DNA of 49,442 bases. It comes from an uncultured Alphaproteobacteria bacterium. Lineage in GTDB: Bacteria > Pseudomonadota > Alphaproteobacteria > Rs-D84. The stretch is taken from the NCBI GenBank assembly GCA_944389185.1, contig CALXLL010000006.1, forward strand, positions 1-49,442, in the 5' to 3' direction. Position 1 is the first letter of the stretch. Each line of letters begins with the position of its first letter. Under the pieces are notes generated by a model. That model made no database searches. It worked only from the letters and a program-made list of their open reading frames with translations, and was not told the DNA's origin. Both the position numbers and the translations under genes were made by a program. Of the stretch, positions 41,546-49,442 are shown piece after piece.

Positions 41546-43312
41546 GTGTTCCGCAACGGCAATAAAAATAGATTGCAAGATAAACAAAAACCTAACTGGC
41601 GAACAAGGTTTTTGGTGTTTTGTATAAATATGTTTTTATTGTTAATTGCTGGTATAGCGATTTATGTGACGATAGTCTTTTTACAGATGCCGTCTTTGGA
41701 TGCGATATTAAATGAAACCAGACCTGCTGCGGTGATGTTCCTTGATAAGAACGGGCATGAAATAAGAAGCACAAATCGTATAATGGGAACGCCCGTTTCA
41801 GTTGAAACTTTGCCTCCTTATGTATGGCAAGCAATAGTTGCAATAGAAGATAAAAGGTATTTTCAACATGGCCCCATTGATATACGTGGAATTACGCGTG
41901 CAGTGTTATCAAACTTGATACATGGGCGATTAGCGGCAGGTGGTTCTTCTATAACTCAGCAGACGGCGAAAAATATTTTCTTATCGCGTGAAAAAAAGAT
42001 TTCCAGAAAGATTCAAGAGTTAATATTATCTTATTGGCTTGAAAACAGATTTGATAAGAATCAAATACTTGATTTATATATGAACAGAGTTTCTTTGGTT
42101 GGCGGAATGCGTGGAATAGATGCGGCTTCAAGGCTTATGTTTCAGACGCCGGCTAATGATATGAGTCTTGCTCAGGCGGCTCAGATAGTGGCTATGCTGA
42201 AAGCGCCGACGACTTATAGCCCGTTAAAGAATCCTGAAAGAAATATAGCGCGTGCAAGAATTATTTTACAAGAAATGGTTCGTCAGGGGTATATAACTTT
42301 GAACCAAGCAAAAATTGCAGCAAAAGAACTTGGGCCTGCAACGCCGGCACCAGATACAAATATATACAGATATTGGACAGATTTTGTTCTTGATGAAGTG
42401 CGGTCAAGAATAGGTGCGTTTGAATCTGACATGCTTGTGTATACTACCATAGATATGAATTTGCAGGAACGTATTGCCGATATTTTGCCGCAAAAAGTCG
42501 GTGATTATCAAGGGGCAGTAGTGGCTATGAATTATGACGGTGCAATAAGAAGTATGGTTGGCGGAACGAACTATCAAGACAGTCAGTTTAACCGTGTGCT
42601 TGCCAAGCGTCAACCAGGCAGCACTTTTAAGCCAGTTGTTTATTTGGTCGCATTGGAAAACGGTATGACGCCAGAAAGTTATGTTAATGATTCGCCTTTT
42701 GCGGTTGGGGATTACAATCCGAAAAACTATAACGAAAAATATTACGGCGATATAAGTTTGGCCACGGCATTTGCGAAAAGCGTTAATTCTGTTCCTGTTA
42801 AGCTGACGCATACTTTTGGTATTGATTCTATATTAGATATGGCAGGCAGATTAGGGGTAGGCACGAAGCTAAGACGCGAATATTCTACTGTTCTGGGGGC
42901 ATCAGAAATGAGTTTGCTTGATTTAACCACTATGTATGCGGTTATATGGAACAACGGGCAATCGGTAAGACCTTATTCTATCACTAAAATAACAGACACT
43001 TTTGGAAACGTTATATACGAACGCAATCCTTCAGACCCGATACAAATATTAATGCCGGATACGGTTATGTATATGACCGAGCTTTTATCAGATGTTGTAA
43101 AGCTTGGTGGAACAGGGCATCGTGCGCAAGTTGCTGGCGTAATCGGTGGGAAAACAGGAACAAGTAACGATAACAGAGATGCTTGGTTCATAGGTGCAAC
43201 GAATGATTTAGTAATGGGTGTTTGGGTTGGTAACGATGATTTTACTCCGATGAGCTCTAAAATAACAGGTGGAACAATTCCTGCCGAAATATTCAAAGAA
43301 ACGGTAAAATAA
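41546..43312 (+). CDS. bifunctional penicillin-binding protein (class A)
   Basis: 588 aa with a GTG start, AAAGGAG upstream. A short cytoplasmic tail and one membrane helix (about residues 20-43) precede a GT51 glycosyltransferase (EDKRYFQHG with catalytic Glu101; GGSSITQQTAKN) and a transpeptidase (STFK with Ser359/Lys362, SVN, KTGTSND). It polymerises and crosslinks peptidoglycan in the periplasm. Compact relative to PBP1A (about 800-850), lacking the extra OB domain. A TTG at 41525 is a less likely start. Confidence 0.95.
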   Translation: MFRNGNKNRLQDKQKPNWRTRFLVFCINMFLLLIAGIAIYVTIVFLQMPSLDAILNETRPAAVMFLDKNGHEIRSTNRIMGTPVSVETLPPYVWQAIVAIEDKRYFQHGPIDIRGITRAVLSNLIHGRLAAGGSSITQQTAKNIFLSREKKISRKIQELILSYWLENRFDKNQILDLYMNRVSLVGGMRGIDAASRLMFQTPANDMSLAQAAQIVAMLKAPTTYSPLKNPERNIARARIILQEMVRQGYITLNQAKIAAKELGPATPAPDTNIYRYWTDFVLDEVRSRIGAFESDMLVYTTIDMNLQERIADILPQKVGDYQGAVVAMNYDGAIRSMVGGTNYQDSQFNRVLAKRQPGSTFKPVVYLVALENGMTPESYVNDSPFAVGDYNPKNYNEKYYGDISLATAFAKSVNSVPVKLTHTFGIDSILDMAGRLGVGTKLRREYSTVLGASEMSLLDLTTMYAVIWNNGQSVRPYSITKITDTFGNVIYERNPSDPIQILMPDTVMYMTELLSDVVKLGGTGHRAQVAGVIGGKTGTSNDNRDAWFIGATNDLVMGVWVGNDDFTPMSSKITGGTIPAEIFKETVK

Positions 43313-43360
43313 GAATATAAAACATTTTTTTCTTTAATAATTTGTGATATAATGTAAAAC

Positions 43361-44338
43361 ATGAGAAGAGGATGTTTGTCTTTTGCTGTCCTTGTTTTGT
43401 GCGGTTTTATAAGCACTGCACATGCTAACTGGGAATATTCCGGTGTATATGTTGGGGACGGCGCATATCAAGATGATGGCAGTCGTTTTGTTTTATCTTT
43501 TCGCGCTGGTGCGTCAATGGGATTGGCAAGTGTAAAAAACCAAGTTGGAACTTTAGCCACCGGTTATTGGTATAACGAATCAAATAACACAGTTATAACA
43601 GATGCTTATTATCAAGATTGTATTGATAAAGGACAATGCTCGGGTTATGTTTATGCAGGTATTGCTGATTTGGCAGATGTGCCAGTCAGCAAAAACTTTT
43701 CTTCTTTTTCTTTTGCCGCGGGGGCTAGTGTAGGTTGGACGATACCGAATACACCGCAATGGCGCATAGAACTGGGATGGGATACAATACAGAAAAGTGA
43801 ATATAACGCATCACCTTTGTTTGAAGGGGAAGTGCCATTGGTTGGCGGTGACGTTTCTAATGTTGCGATTTATCTTGAAAGCAGCAGCTTGCAATCAGAA
43901 GTGACGACAGATGTCATAAGTGCTATGGCTTTTTATGATTTTTATGACGGGTTATATAAACCGACCAGAAAGGCTATACCTTACGTTGGATTTGGTATAG
44001 GTTATGCTGATACTAAAACGGTTATGAACTTGGCAGATTTATACGGTGACTTATCTACAGATGCTAATTTAATTAATTTTGGTAAGGTTGATAGTAACGG
44101 AATCTTGCAGTTTAATCGTTCGGAAGTAAATACTGCGAACATAGCAGGGGTTTTAGCGGCTGGTTTTTCTTACGGTATAAACGACAGTTTATTTTTAGAT
44201 TTGGGTGCAAGACTTACTTATATTCCGAAAATAAAATGGGCTTTGGTTAACGAAGATGATACCAATCAAAGAGATTGGATAAGTGCAGACAATTTAATTT
44301 ACGCTAATATAATGCTGGGCGTAAGGTTTGAATTTTGA
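43361..44338 (+). CDS. outer-membrane barrel protein (P44/Msp2-like look)
   Basis: 325 aa with a signal peptide (about residues 1-22, ending AHA). Mature part shows strands alternating with loops (AGASMGLASVK, SFAAGASVGWTIP, IPYVGFGIGYADTK, LFLDLGARLTYIPK) and ends IMLGVRFEF with the terminal Phe. The repeated 'AGASxG' pattern recalls surface-antigen barrels of the OmpW/Msp type in Alphaproteobacteria; family not certain. No strong ribosome site; it starts 48 bp after the PBP stop. Confidence 0.75.
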   Translation: MRRGCLSFAVLVLCGFISTAHANWEYSGVYVGDGAYQDDGSRFVLSFRAGASMGLASVKNQVGTLATGYWYNESNNTVITDAYYQDCIDKGQCSGYVYAGIADLADVPVSKNFSSFSFAAGASVGWTIPNTPQWRIELGWDTIQKSEYNASPLFEGEVPLVGGDVSNVAIYLESSSLQSEVTTDVISAMAFYDFYDGLYKPTRKAIPYVGFGIGYADTKTVMNLADLYGDLSTDANLINFGKVDSNGILQFNRSEVNTANIAGVLAAGFSYGINDSLFLDLGARLTYIPKIKWALVNEDDTNQRDWISADNLIYANIMLGVRFEF

Positions 44339-44346
44339 TAAATAAT

Positions 44347-44372
44347 AAAAAACCGCTTTTAATGCGGTTTTA
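44347..44372. terminator. bidirectional terminator
   Basis: AAAACCGC / GCGGTTTT stem with TTTTAAT loop between two convergent genes. Confidence 0.86.
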
Positions 44373-45896
44373 TTTCACACCGTATTTTCCTCGATTAATT
44401 GGTCGATAAGACAAAGCTTCGGCCAAGTCTGTCATTTCAATGTTATCGGAATCTCTTAAATCTGCTATCGTTCTGGCTATTCTTTTTATTCTGTTATATC
44501 CACGTGCGGACATAGACATCTTTTCTGCTGCGTTGTTTAAGAAGTTGGTAAGTTCTTCTGACAGCGGGACGTATTTTTCAAAATCTGGTCCGTCTAATAA
44601 AGCATTAAGTTTACCTTGACGTTGTATTTGTCTTTTATAAGCTTTAATAACACGTGTTCTAATCTGGTCGCTTGTTTCGCTTTTTTTATTTGATTCTTGC
44701 TTATTCATTTCCCACGGGTTTACGGGGTCAACGTCAACATGCAAGTCTATTCTATCCAGCAAAGGGCCCGATATTTTGTTTTGATAAGCTTCAGCGCATC
44801 TTGGGGCTTTTGTGCAAGCCAAAGCGGCGTTTCCAAGATGCCCGCAAGGACAAGGGTTCATAGCGGCAATCAGCTGAAATCTTGCGGGGTATACCGCGTT
44901 TCTTTTTGCACGTGATATAAGTATTTTACCGGATTCCATAGGTTGACGAAGTATTTCAAGCGTGGCGCGATTAAATTCTGGCAGTTCATCAAGGAATAGA
45001 ACGCCGTTATGAGCCAAAGAAATTTCGCCCGGTCGTGCATCCGAAGCGCCTCCTGCCAAAGCGACAGGGCTGGCGGTATGATGAACGCTGCGAAAAGGTC
45101 TTGCGGTTATTAAGTTGTTGTCTTTCAGTTGACCTGCAATAGAGTAAATGATAGATGTTTCTAATATTTCTTCTGGGGTCATTTCTGGCATAATTGTCGG
45201 CAGTCTTGACGCCAGCATAGTTTTACCTGAACCTGGGGGACCCACCATAAGCATTGCGTGACCGCCGGCGGCAGCGATTTCCAAAGCGCGTTTTGCGCTT
45301 TCTTGACCTTTAACATCGGACATATCGCCAACCGATAAAGAGTTTTGAGTAATAGATTGTTTTAATTCCGGTAATGGCAGAATCTGCGTGCCTTTAAAGT
45401 GATTTATTAATTCTATAACGTGAAACGGGGCAAGTATGTTATTATGTCCTGCCCATCTTGCTTCTGAACCTTGCACGCCTGGGCAGATTATTCCTAAGCC
45501 TTTATTATTGGCCCATACGCTTGCCGGCAAAACGCCGACGGTTTTTACTATTGAACCATTAAGACCGACTTCACCAAGAATTACATATTTGGAAAGCTCT
45601 GGTTCTGGAAGTATACCAATAGCGCATAATATTCCGCATAAAATCGGTAAGTCAAAATGAGAACCTGTTTTTTCCAAATCTGCCGGTGACAAATTAACAG
45701 TTAATCGCTTTGGTGGCAGGGAAAGATTCAAAGCAGACAGAACGTTTCGTATTCTTTCTGCGGATTCTTTAACGGCTCTATCAGCCAGTCCGATGATATT
45801 AAACTCTGGTTTAGAAAGGCCGGAAGACAGCTGGACTTGGACGTCTATTTCAGTAGCTTCCATACCGTTAAATATTAAAGACTTTAATGATATCAT
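44370..45896 (-). CDS. comM: YifB/ComM family AAA+ ATPase
   Basis: 508 aa. N-terminal Lon-protease-like domain (NGMEATEIDVQVQLSSGLSKPEFNIIGL), central Mg-chelatase AAA+ domain with Walker A GPPGSGKTML and Walker B LFLDELPEF, and a C-terminal domain. ComM is a hexameric DNA helicase that promotes branch migration in natural transformation. Full length. The stop codon lies within the terminator shared with the barrel gene. No other competence gene is here. Confidence 0.95.
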   Translation of the reverse strand: MISLKSLIFNGMEATEIDVQVQLSSGLSKPEFNIIGLADRAVKESAERIRNVLSALNLSLPPKRLTVNLSPADLEKTGSHFDLPILCGILCAIGILPEPELSKYVILGEVGLNGSIVKTVGVLPASVWANNKGLGIICPGVQGSEARWAGHNNILAPFHVIELINHFKGTQILPLPELKQSITQNSLSVGDMSDVKGQESAKRALEIAAAGGHAMLMVGPPGSGKTMLASRLPTIMPEMTPEEILETSIIYSIAGQLKDNNLITARPFRSVHHTASPVALAGGASDARPGEISLAHNGVLFLDELPEFNRATLEILRQPMESGKILISRAKRNAVYPARFQLIAAMNPCPCGHLGNAALACTKAPRCAEAYQNKISGPLLDRIDLHVDVDPVNPWEMNKQESNKKSETSDQIRTRVIKAYKRQIQRQGKLNALLDGPDFEKYVPLSEELTNFLNNAAEKMSMSARGYNRIKRIARTIADLRDSDNIEMTDLAEALSYRPINRGKYGVK

Positions 45897-45968
45897 ATTT
45901 GATATATTAAAACTTGCGCTTATTCAATTCAAGTTATAAAATACCCGAAAAGTAAGAAAGGAAAAATT

Positions 45969-46853
45969 ATGGCGGTAAAGCAAACTAGCAAAGCGAAAGA
46001 ATGGTTTAACACGATTTTTTACGGTGTTTTAATTGCGCTGGTATTCAGAAGTTTTTTATTAGAGCCGTTTAATATCCCGTCAGGTTCTATGATACCGACG
46101 CTTGAAGTTGGGGATCATATATTTGTAAAGAAGTGGGCGTATGGTTATTCCAGATATTCATTTCCTTTTGGTTCTTGGCATCTTTGGAACGGTCGCTTTT
46201 TATCGTCAGAACCCGAAGTAGGTGATATAATCGTATTCAGGAATCCTATTAACGAGCAGCAAGATTATATAAAAAGACTGATTGGTAAAGAGGGGGACAC
46301 CATACAGATGATAAACGGCAGGTTGCATATAAACGGTGTTCAAGTTCCCAGGGAAAACCCCCAGCGTTATATAGTTGCGACTTTACCGAAATCGTTAAAG
46401 CGCGTAGGGTATTACAAGGACGATATTTCCATTAAGGGTAATAAGATATTAATAGACGACAAACCTGTAGATTTTAATTACACGATAGAATATAAAAGCG
46501 ATAATTTCTGCAACGAATATCGCGGTGCTTGCGGTATATTTGAAGCCGTAGAATACACGGAAACTTTACCGAATGGTGTCAAGCATCAGATTATAGAGTT
46601 TTCAGATAACGCGATGTTTGATAACACGCCGGCGTTTACGGTTCCTGCGGGTCATTATTTCTTTATGGGCGACAACCGCGACAACAGCGGTGACAGTCGT
46701 GCTGACATAGGTTTTATACCAAGGGACAACTTATTGGGTCAAGCATGGTTTATATGGTATTCACATAATTACTATGCGCCGATGATATCGGTATGGTCTT
46801 GGGGCAACAAGATGCGTTGGGACAGAATAGGAACGGGGTTAGGTGACAAATGA
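45969..46853 (+). CDS. lepB: signal peptidase I
   Basis: 294 aa. One N-terminal membrane helix (about 14-32), then SGSMIPTL with catalytic Ser40, the Lys102 region (DYIKRLIGKEGD), and the signature GDNRDNSGDSR. It removes signal peptides from exported proteins on the outer face of the inner membrane. AAGGAAAA is upstream. Stop overlaps rnc by 4 nt, the common lepB-rnc pair. Confidence 0.97.
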   Translation: MAVKQTSKAKEWFNTIFYGVLIALVFRSFLLEPFNIPSGSMIPTLEVGDHIFVKKWAYGYSRYSFPFGSWHLWNGRFLSSEPEVGDIIVFRNPINEQQDYIKRLIGKEGDTIQMINGRLHINGVQVPRENPQRYIVATLPKSLKRVGYYKDDISIKGNKILIDDKPVDFNYTIEYKSDNFCNEYRGACGIFEAVEYTETLPNGVKHQIIEFSDNAMFDNTPAFTVPAGHYFFMGDNRDNSGDSRADIGFIPRDNLLGQAWFIWYSHNYYAPMISVWSWGNKMRWDRIGTGLGDK

Positions 46854-47488
46854 CGAAACTAGATTACGATTTTAAGGACAAAAAGTTATTGGATTTAGCG
46901 CTGACGCAAAGCGGTGTAGATTCAGTTCATAATAACGAAAGATTAGAGTTTATAGGCGATCGAGTTCTTGGGTTAACGATAGCGCTTATGCTGTATAAGA
47001 TGTATCCGGACGAAGACGAAGGTGGTTTGGCACGTCGTCATGCGGTATTAGTATCTACTGGGACACTAGCGGACATCGGTATAAGCATAGGTTTAGACAA
47101 AAAGATAAGGCACGGTCATTTGACTGGGGGTAAAGCGCGTCATACAATTGCCAATGGGATGGAGGCTTTTTTGGGTGCGATATTTCTAGACGGTGGTTTC
47201 AGCGCTGCGCAGAACGTGATACAAAGCTTATGGAACGAGTTGGCTAGATCAGAAAAGATAGCGTCCAAAGATGCCAAGACCGAATTGCAAGAGCTTGTTC
47301 AAAAGCACGCGAATGGTGAATTACCCAAGTATAATTATTCAGAAGCGAAAGGTTTATCGCACAGTCCGACGTTTACGGTGACGGTTAGCGCGATGGGTTA
47401 CAGTGCAACGGGTCAGGGCAGTTCGAAGAAGATAGCCAGCACGCAGGCAGCGGAAGAGCTATTAAAAGTCTTGCATTTTAAGAAATAA
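46850..47488 (+). CDS. rnc: ribonuclease III
   Basis: 212 aa double-strand-specific endoribonuclease for rRNA and mRNA processing. Signature NERLEFIGDRVLGL (residues 29-42) carries the acidic catalytic residues, with NGMEAFLGAIFLDGG as the second block. A C-terminal dsRNA-binding domain begins near DAKTELQELVQ and ends KIASTQAAEELL. Length is slightly below the usual 220-230. Start overlaps lepB by 4 nt. Confidence 0.96.
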   Translation: MTKLDYDFKDKKLLDLALTQSGVDSVHNNERLEFIGDRVLGLTIALMLYKMYPDEDEGGLARRHAVLVSTGTLADIGISIGLDKKIRHGHLTGGKARHTIANGMEAFLGAIFLDGGFSAAQNVIQSLWNELARSEKIASKDAKTELQELVQKHANGELPKYNYSEAKGLSHSPTFTVTVSAMGYSATGQGSSKKIASTQAAEELLKVLHFKK

Positions 47489-47521
47489 GCCATTAAAATC
47501 TGGGAAAACAAAGGATAAAAG

Positions 47522-47878
47522 ATGTTCACGATTTTATTAGTATTGTTAATCATCGTATCGGTATTTATGATAGGTATAATATTGTTGCAAAAGTCAGAAG
47601 GCAGTGGTATGTCGGGGTCATCGGCGGCGTCTATGTTTGGCGGTGCGTTGACAGGTGCTGCGGCGGGGAACTTTTTGACGAAAGCGACTGCATGGTTGGC
47701 AACTATATTTTTCATTTTATGTGCTTTGCTGGCATTGGTATCTTCCAAGTCTGACATGGCGACGCAACAAAGCGAATTAAGACAAGAATTGATAGAGCAA
47801 GAAGCAACAGGTGGCACGACTACGAACGAGCTACCAGTATCAACCGAAGCGCCTGCACAACCTGTCAGTGCAGAATAA
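47522..47878 (+). CDS. secG: preprotein translocase subunit SecG
   Basis: 118 aa with two membrane helices (about 2-22 and 55-75). The loop region SGMSGSSAASMFGGALTGAAAGNFLTKATAWLA is the conserved SecG core. The tail is acidic and Thr/Gln/Glu-rich. It joins SecYE in the inner membrane. Ribosome site AAAGGA. It is 33 nt after rnc. Confidence 0.92.
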   Translation: MFTILLVLLIIVSVFMIGIILLQKSEGSGMSGSSAASMFGGALTGAAAGNFLTKATAWLATIFFILCALLALVSSKSDMATQQSELRQELIEQEATGGTTTNELPVSTEAPAQPVSAE

Positions 47879-47895
47879 AAAGAAATAAGAAAGTT

Positions 47896-47925
47896 AAAAA
47901 AATCCCGCTTAACGCGGGATTTTTA
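47896..47925. terminator. bidirectional terminator
   Basis: ATCCCGC / GCGGGAT stem with TTAAC loop, flanked by A and T runs, between secG and the convergent H1-tail gene. Confidence 0.85.
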
Positions 47926-47938
47926 ATATTAGGTTAAA

Positions 47939-48241
47939 TTATTTTTTTGAAGGTTTTTTAACGGCTTTTTTTGGCGCTGCTTTTTTAGCAACAGCTTTTT
48001 TTGCAGTCTTATCAGCAGTTTTGCTTTCTGCTGGTTTGGCTGGTTCGGCTTTCAAGCCTTTTTTGATTTCGTTATACAGTATTACGCCGCAGAAGCAAGC
48101 GACAACTGCGCCGAAAGCGGAAATCAAGCCAGATAATACGCCGTCAGAAAAAGCGACGAAGAACACGATTGCGACTATAAAAATGACAGTAGCAACGATG
48201 TTTTTGGACAAGATTTTTAAGATTTTTTCAAAAGTTTTCAT
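47939..48241 (-). CDS. membrane protein with histone-H1-like tail
   Basis: 100 aa. Two membrane helices (about residues 11-31 and 37-56) and a basic tail: EPAKPAESKTADKTAKKAVAKKAAP then KKAVKKPSKK, Lys/Ala/Pro-rich as in bacterial histone-H1-like proteins. Combined with the helices this could tether nucleic acid or polyanions to the membrane, which is inference. AAGGAAC precedes the ATG. Confidence 0.65.
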   Translation of the reverse strand: MKTFEKILKILSKNIVATVIFIVAIVFFVAFSDGVLSGLISAFGAVVACFCGVILYNEIKKGLKAEPAKPAESKTADKTAKKAVAKKAAPKKAVKKPSKK

Positions 48242-48301
48242 TTTAAGTTCCTTTTCGTTTGGACGGTTTTATTATATCATAATTCAGTAAAAAAGTCTAT
48301 G

Positions 48302-48327
48302 AAAAAAGACCTGGCGCAGCAGGTCTT
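48302..48327 (-). terminator. terminator after the beta-solenoid membrane protein
   Basis: AAGACCTG / CAGGTCTT stem, 6-nt loop, then T's on the minus strand, 20 bp past the gene at 48347. Confidence 0.85.
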
Positions 48328-48346
48328 ATTTCCAAGGGAGTATTTC

Positions 48347-49114
48347 TTAGATGATTATTTGTCCGCCGACCCTTGCTGTTTTAGGCAGTGGTCCGAAAGA
48401 AGATGTTGGGTTGACGTAAATATTACCTGTGACGGTAAAATCCCCGCAGAACTGCAACATATTAACGTCACGCAAGAACAGATTGCCGTCAATTACGGTA
48501 TTGCAAGGCAGAATATACTTGCGCATATTTTGCAAGTAAAGGTTGCCTTTGATTACGTCACCGGATTTCAGCATTTTATCGGCACCGCGGCTGTCGATTA
48601 TTACGTCACCATACATAGTGTTATTGACTTTTGCGGTTTGTTTAACGGTAGTTTCGCAAACTTTCACGGCGACTACGCTGACAGGTTTTGCGACGAATTT
48701 TCTTGTTTCTGGTTCGCGTTTAATAGGCAAAGCAGGGGGTGTTGCCAGGGTTGTTTTAGTATTATTTAGATTATTATTTGGTAAAGTCGGTGTTGGTATA
48801 TTTTGTTCAGGTATATTTTGCTTTGCGACAATGACGACAGTTTTTTTATTAGCGTTTACCAAGTCAACTATCAGCATAGAGAACAAAACGATAATAGCGG
48901 ATAATAAAGTCAGGTTAACAAGACCGATAAGGTCTATACAGCGGACCCAGTTCCAGAAAGCGCGTGCACCTTTGGTGACAATCATGAAGGGGTAAGCGAT
49001 AATTTGCTTTGTTTTGGTCCACAAGCGACTGGAAGATTTTGCATTATTTTTTTTACTTGTTTTTTTTCTTGCCAATTTTCTGGACGCTATTTTCATTTTA
49101 AGTGTTTTGAACAT
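48347..49114 (-). CDS. bitopic membrane protein with beta-solenoid-like domain
   Basis: 255 aa. Basic N-terminal 35 residues (many Lys/Arg), one membrane helix (about 63-87), a Pro/Thr/Asn-rich linker (about 100-140), and a C-terminal 90 residues with repeated strand-turns: GDVIIDSRGADK, GDVIKGNLYLQN, TVIDGNLFLRD, FTVTGNIYV. These read as a polymer-forming (bactofilin-like or other) right-handed coil. Function unknown. The opposite-strand frame at 48299-48769 is rejected. Confidence 0.7.
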   Translation of the reverse strand: MFKTLKMKIASRKLARKKTSKKNNAKSSSRLWTKTKQIIAYPFMIVTKGARAFWNWVRCIDLIGLVNLTLLSAIIVLFSMLIVDLVNANKKTVVIVAKQNIPEQNIPTPTLPNNNLNNTKTTLATPPALPIKREPETRKFVAKPVSVVAVKVCETTVKQTAKVNNTMYGDVIIDSRGADKMLKSGDVIKGNLYLQNMRKYILPCNTVIDGNLFLRDVNMLQFCGDFTVTGNIYVNPTSSFGPLPKTARVGGQIII

Positions 49115-49144
49115 GCGACAGCCTTTTGTTAATTATTTTTCGTC

Positions 49145-49196
49145 ATTATACCCTAAAAATATACTTTGTCAACTATTTTGTCAATATTTTTGTCAA
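49145..49196 (-). promoter_or_regulatory. promoter with triple -35 boxes
   Basis: On the minus strand TTGACA recurs at 49196-49191, 49184-49179 and 49172-49167, exactly 12 bp apart. The last is 16 bp from a perfect TATAAT at 49150-49145. It drives the 255-aa gene 31 bp away. Confidence 0.72.
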
Positions 49197-49235
49197 GTGA
49201 CTGGTGTGCTGGGGGTATGGGAACAAATGGGGAAT

Positions 49236-49264
49236 AAAAAATCCGCCGTTATGGCGGATTTTTT
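49236..49264. terminator. terminator at end of partial gene
   Basis: AAATCCGCC / GGCGGATTT stem with GTTAT loop. It serves the minus-strand partial gene ending at 49305. Confidence 0.82.
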
Positions 49265-49304
49265 GCGGATGCACTTTTCAGGCGGGGTCTGTTGTCAAAT
49301 CAGA

Positions 49305-49442
49305 TTATTTCCATGCAGTTGGTATAGAACTGTAATCTGATAACCTCGTCGCACCATAATACATATCATTAACATGACTGCTGGTTGCGCCGGTAAAGAA
49401 GTCATATAAATATGTTCCATTTGGCATTCTGGCAGACGGACC
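49305..49442 (-). CDS. C-terminus of a gene running off the window
   Basis: 45 codons plus stop on the minus strand; the start lies beyond the window end. The visible end includes NGTYLYDFFTGATSSHVND and YYGATRLSDYSSIP, Tyr/Ser/Thr-rich. A hydrophilic, surface-protein-like composition; no family recognised from this stub. A hairpin terminator follows. Confidence 0.6.
   Translation of the reverse strand, partial: GPSARMPNGTYLYDFFTGATSSHVNDMYYGATRLSDYSSIPTAWK

Noticed and set aside
48299-48769. 156-aa plus-strand open frame
   Set aside because: It lies opposite the 255-aa minus-strand gene, which has a ribosome site, promoter, membrane helix and terminator. The plus-strand product has no coherent domain.

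Overview
This is an AT-rich bacterial chromosome segment that looks alphaproteobacterial and Gram-negative. The evidence is an frr-uppS-cdsA-rseP-bamA envelope operon, a lepB-rnc pair, several outer-membrane barrels and lipoproteins, and a SAM-II-like riboswitch, a class best known from Alphaproteobacteria. The low GC and the mix of secreted Cys-rich proteins, a Bacteroides-type serine recombinase and an anaerobe-style redox operon suggest an uncultured gut-associated lineage; this placement is inference. No rRNA or CRISPR array was seen. Promoters are sigma70-like (TTGACA, 16-18 bp, TATAAT) and most transcripts end in clean hairpin-plus-T terminators.

Layout. 1-222: tRNA-Ala(GGC) followed on its 3' side by tandem broken copies of its own 3' half. 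304-5691: ribosome recycling factor, undecaprenyl diphosphate synthase, CDP-diglyceride synthase, site-2 protease and BamA. dxr, often found inside this operon, and the lpx genes that often follow it are absent here. 5748-8609: two tiny lipoproteins flanking a pair of VirB8-like membrane proteins, a secreted protein of unknown function and YraN. 8655-12604 (minus): acetate kinase, a short phage-tail-fibre-like protein and a 654-aa helical protein. 12703-16586: MFS transporter, membrane protein, secreted phospholipase-D-type nuclease and a solitary cytosine-5 DNA methyltransferase, then tRNA-Lys. 16963-25739: TatD-like hydrolase, TcdA, then an accessory stretch with three secreted Cys-rich paralogues, DUF378, an HNH protein and two divergently transcribed lipoproteins that share a C-terminal domain.

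25842-31052: tRNA-Val, then a TetR-controlled operon (TetR, flavodoxin, alpha/beta hydrolase, cyclophilin-like protein, carboxymuconolactone decarboxylase/cupin fusion, DUF362-like protein). Four consecutive genes each carry an envelope-targeting leader followed by an in-frame Shine-Dalgarno plus ATG at the leader/mature junction. 31047-34222 (minus): a BcgI-like restriction-modification pair, with nuclease and N6-methylase fused and a separate specificity subunit.

34741-37718: a small element beside tRNA-Asn. An intact tRNA-Asn and a copy of its 3' half bracket a serine recombinase and a divergent S-adenosylmethionine synthetase. The synthetase is preceded by a SAM-II-like pseudoknot aptamer and a possible anti-aptamer. 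12-bp TGAAATCA-type repeat arrays sit at both ends.

37843-49442: housekeeping genes fabI, ligA, a bifunctional penicillin-binding protein, comM, lepB, rnc and secG, mixed with surface barrels, a membrane protein with a histone-H1-like tail, a membrane protein with a possible beta-solenoid domain, and the C-terminus of a gene running off the window.
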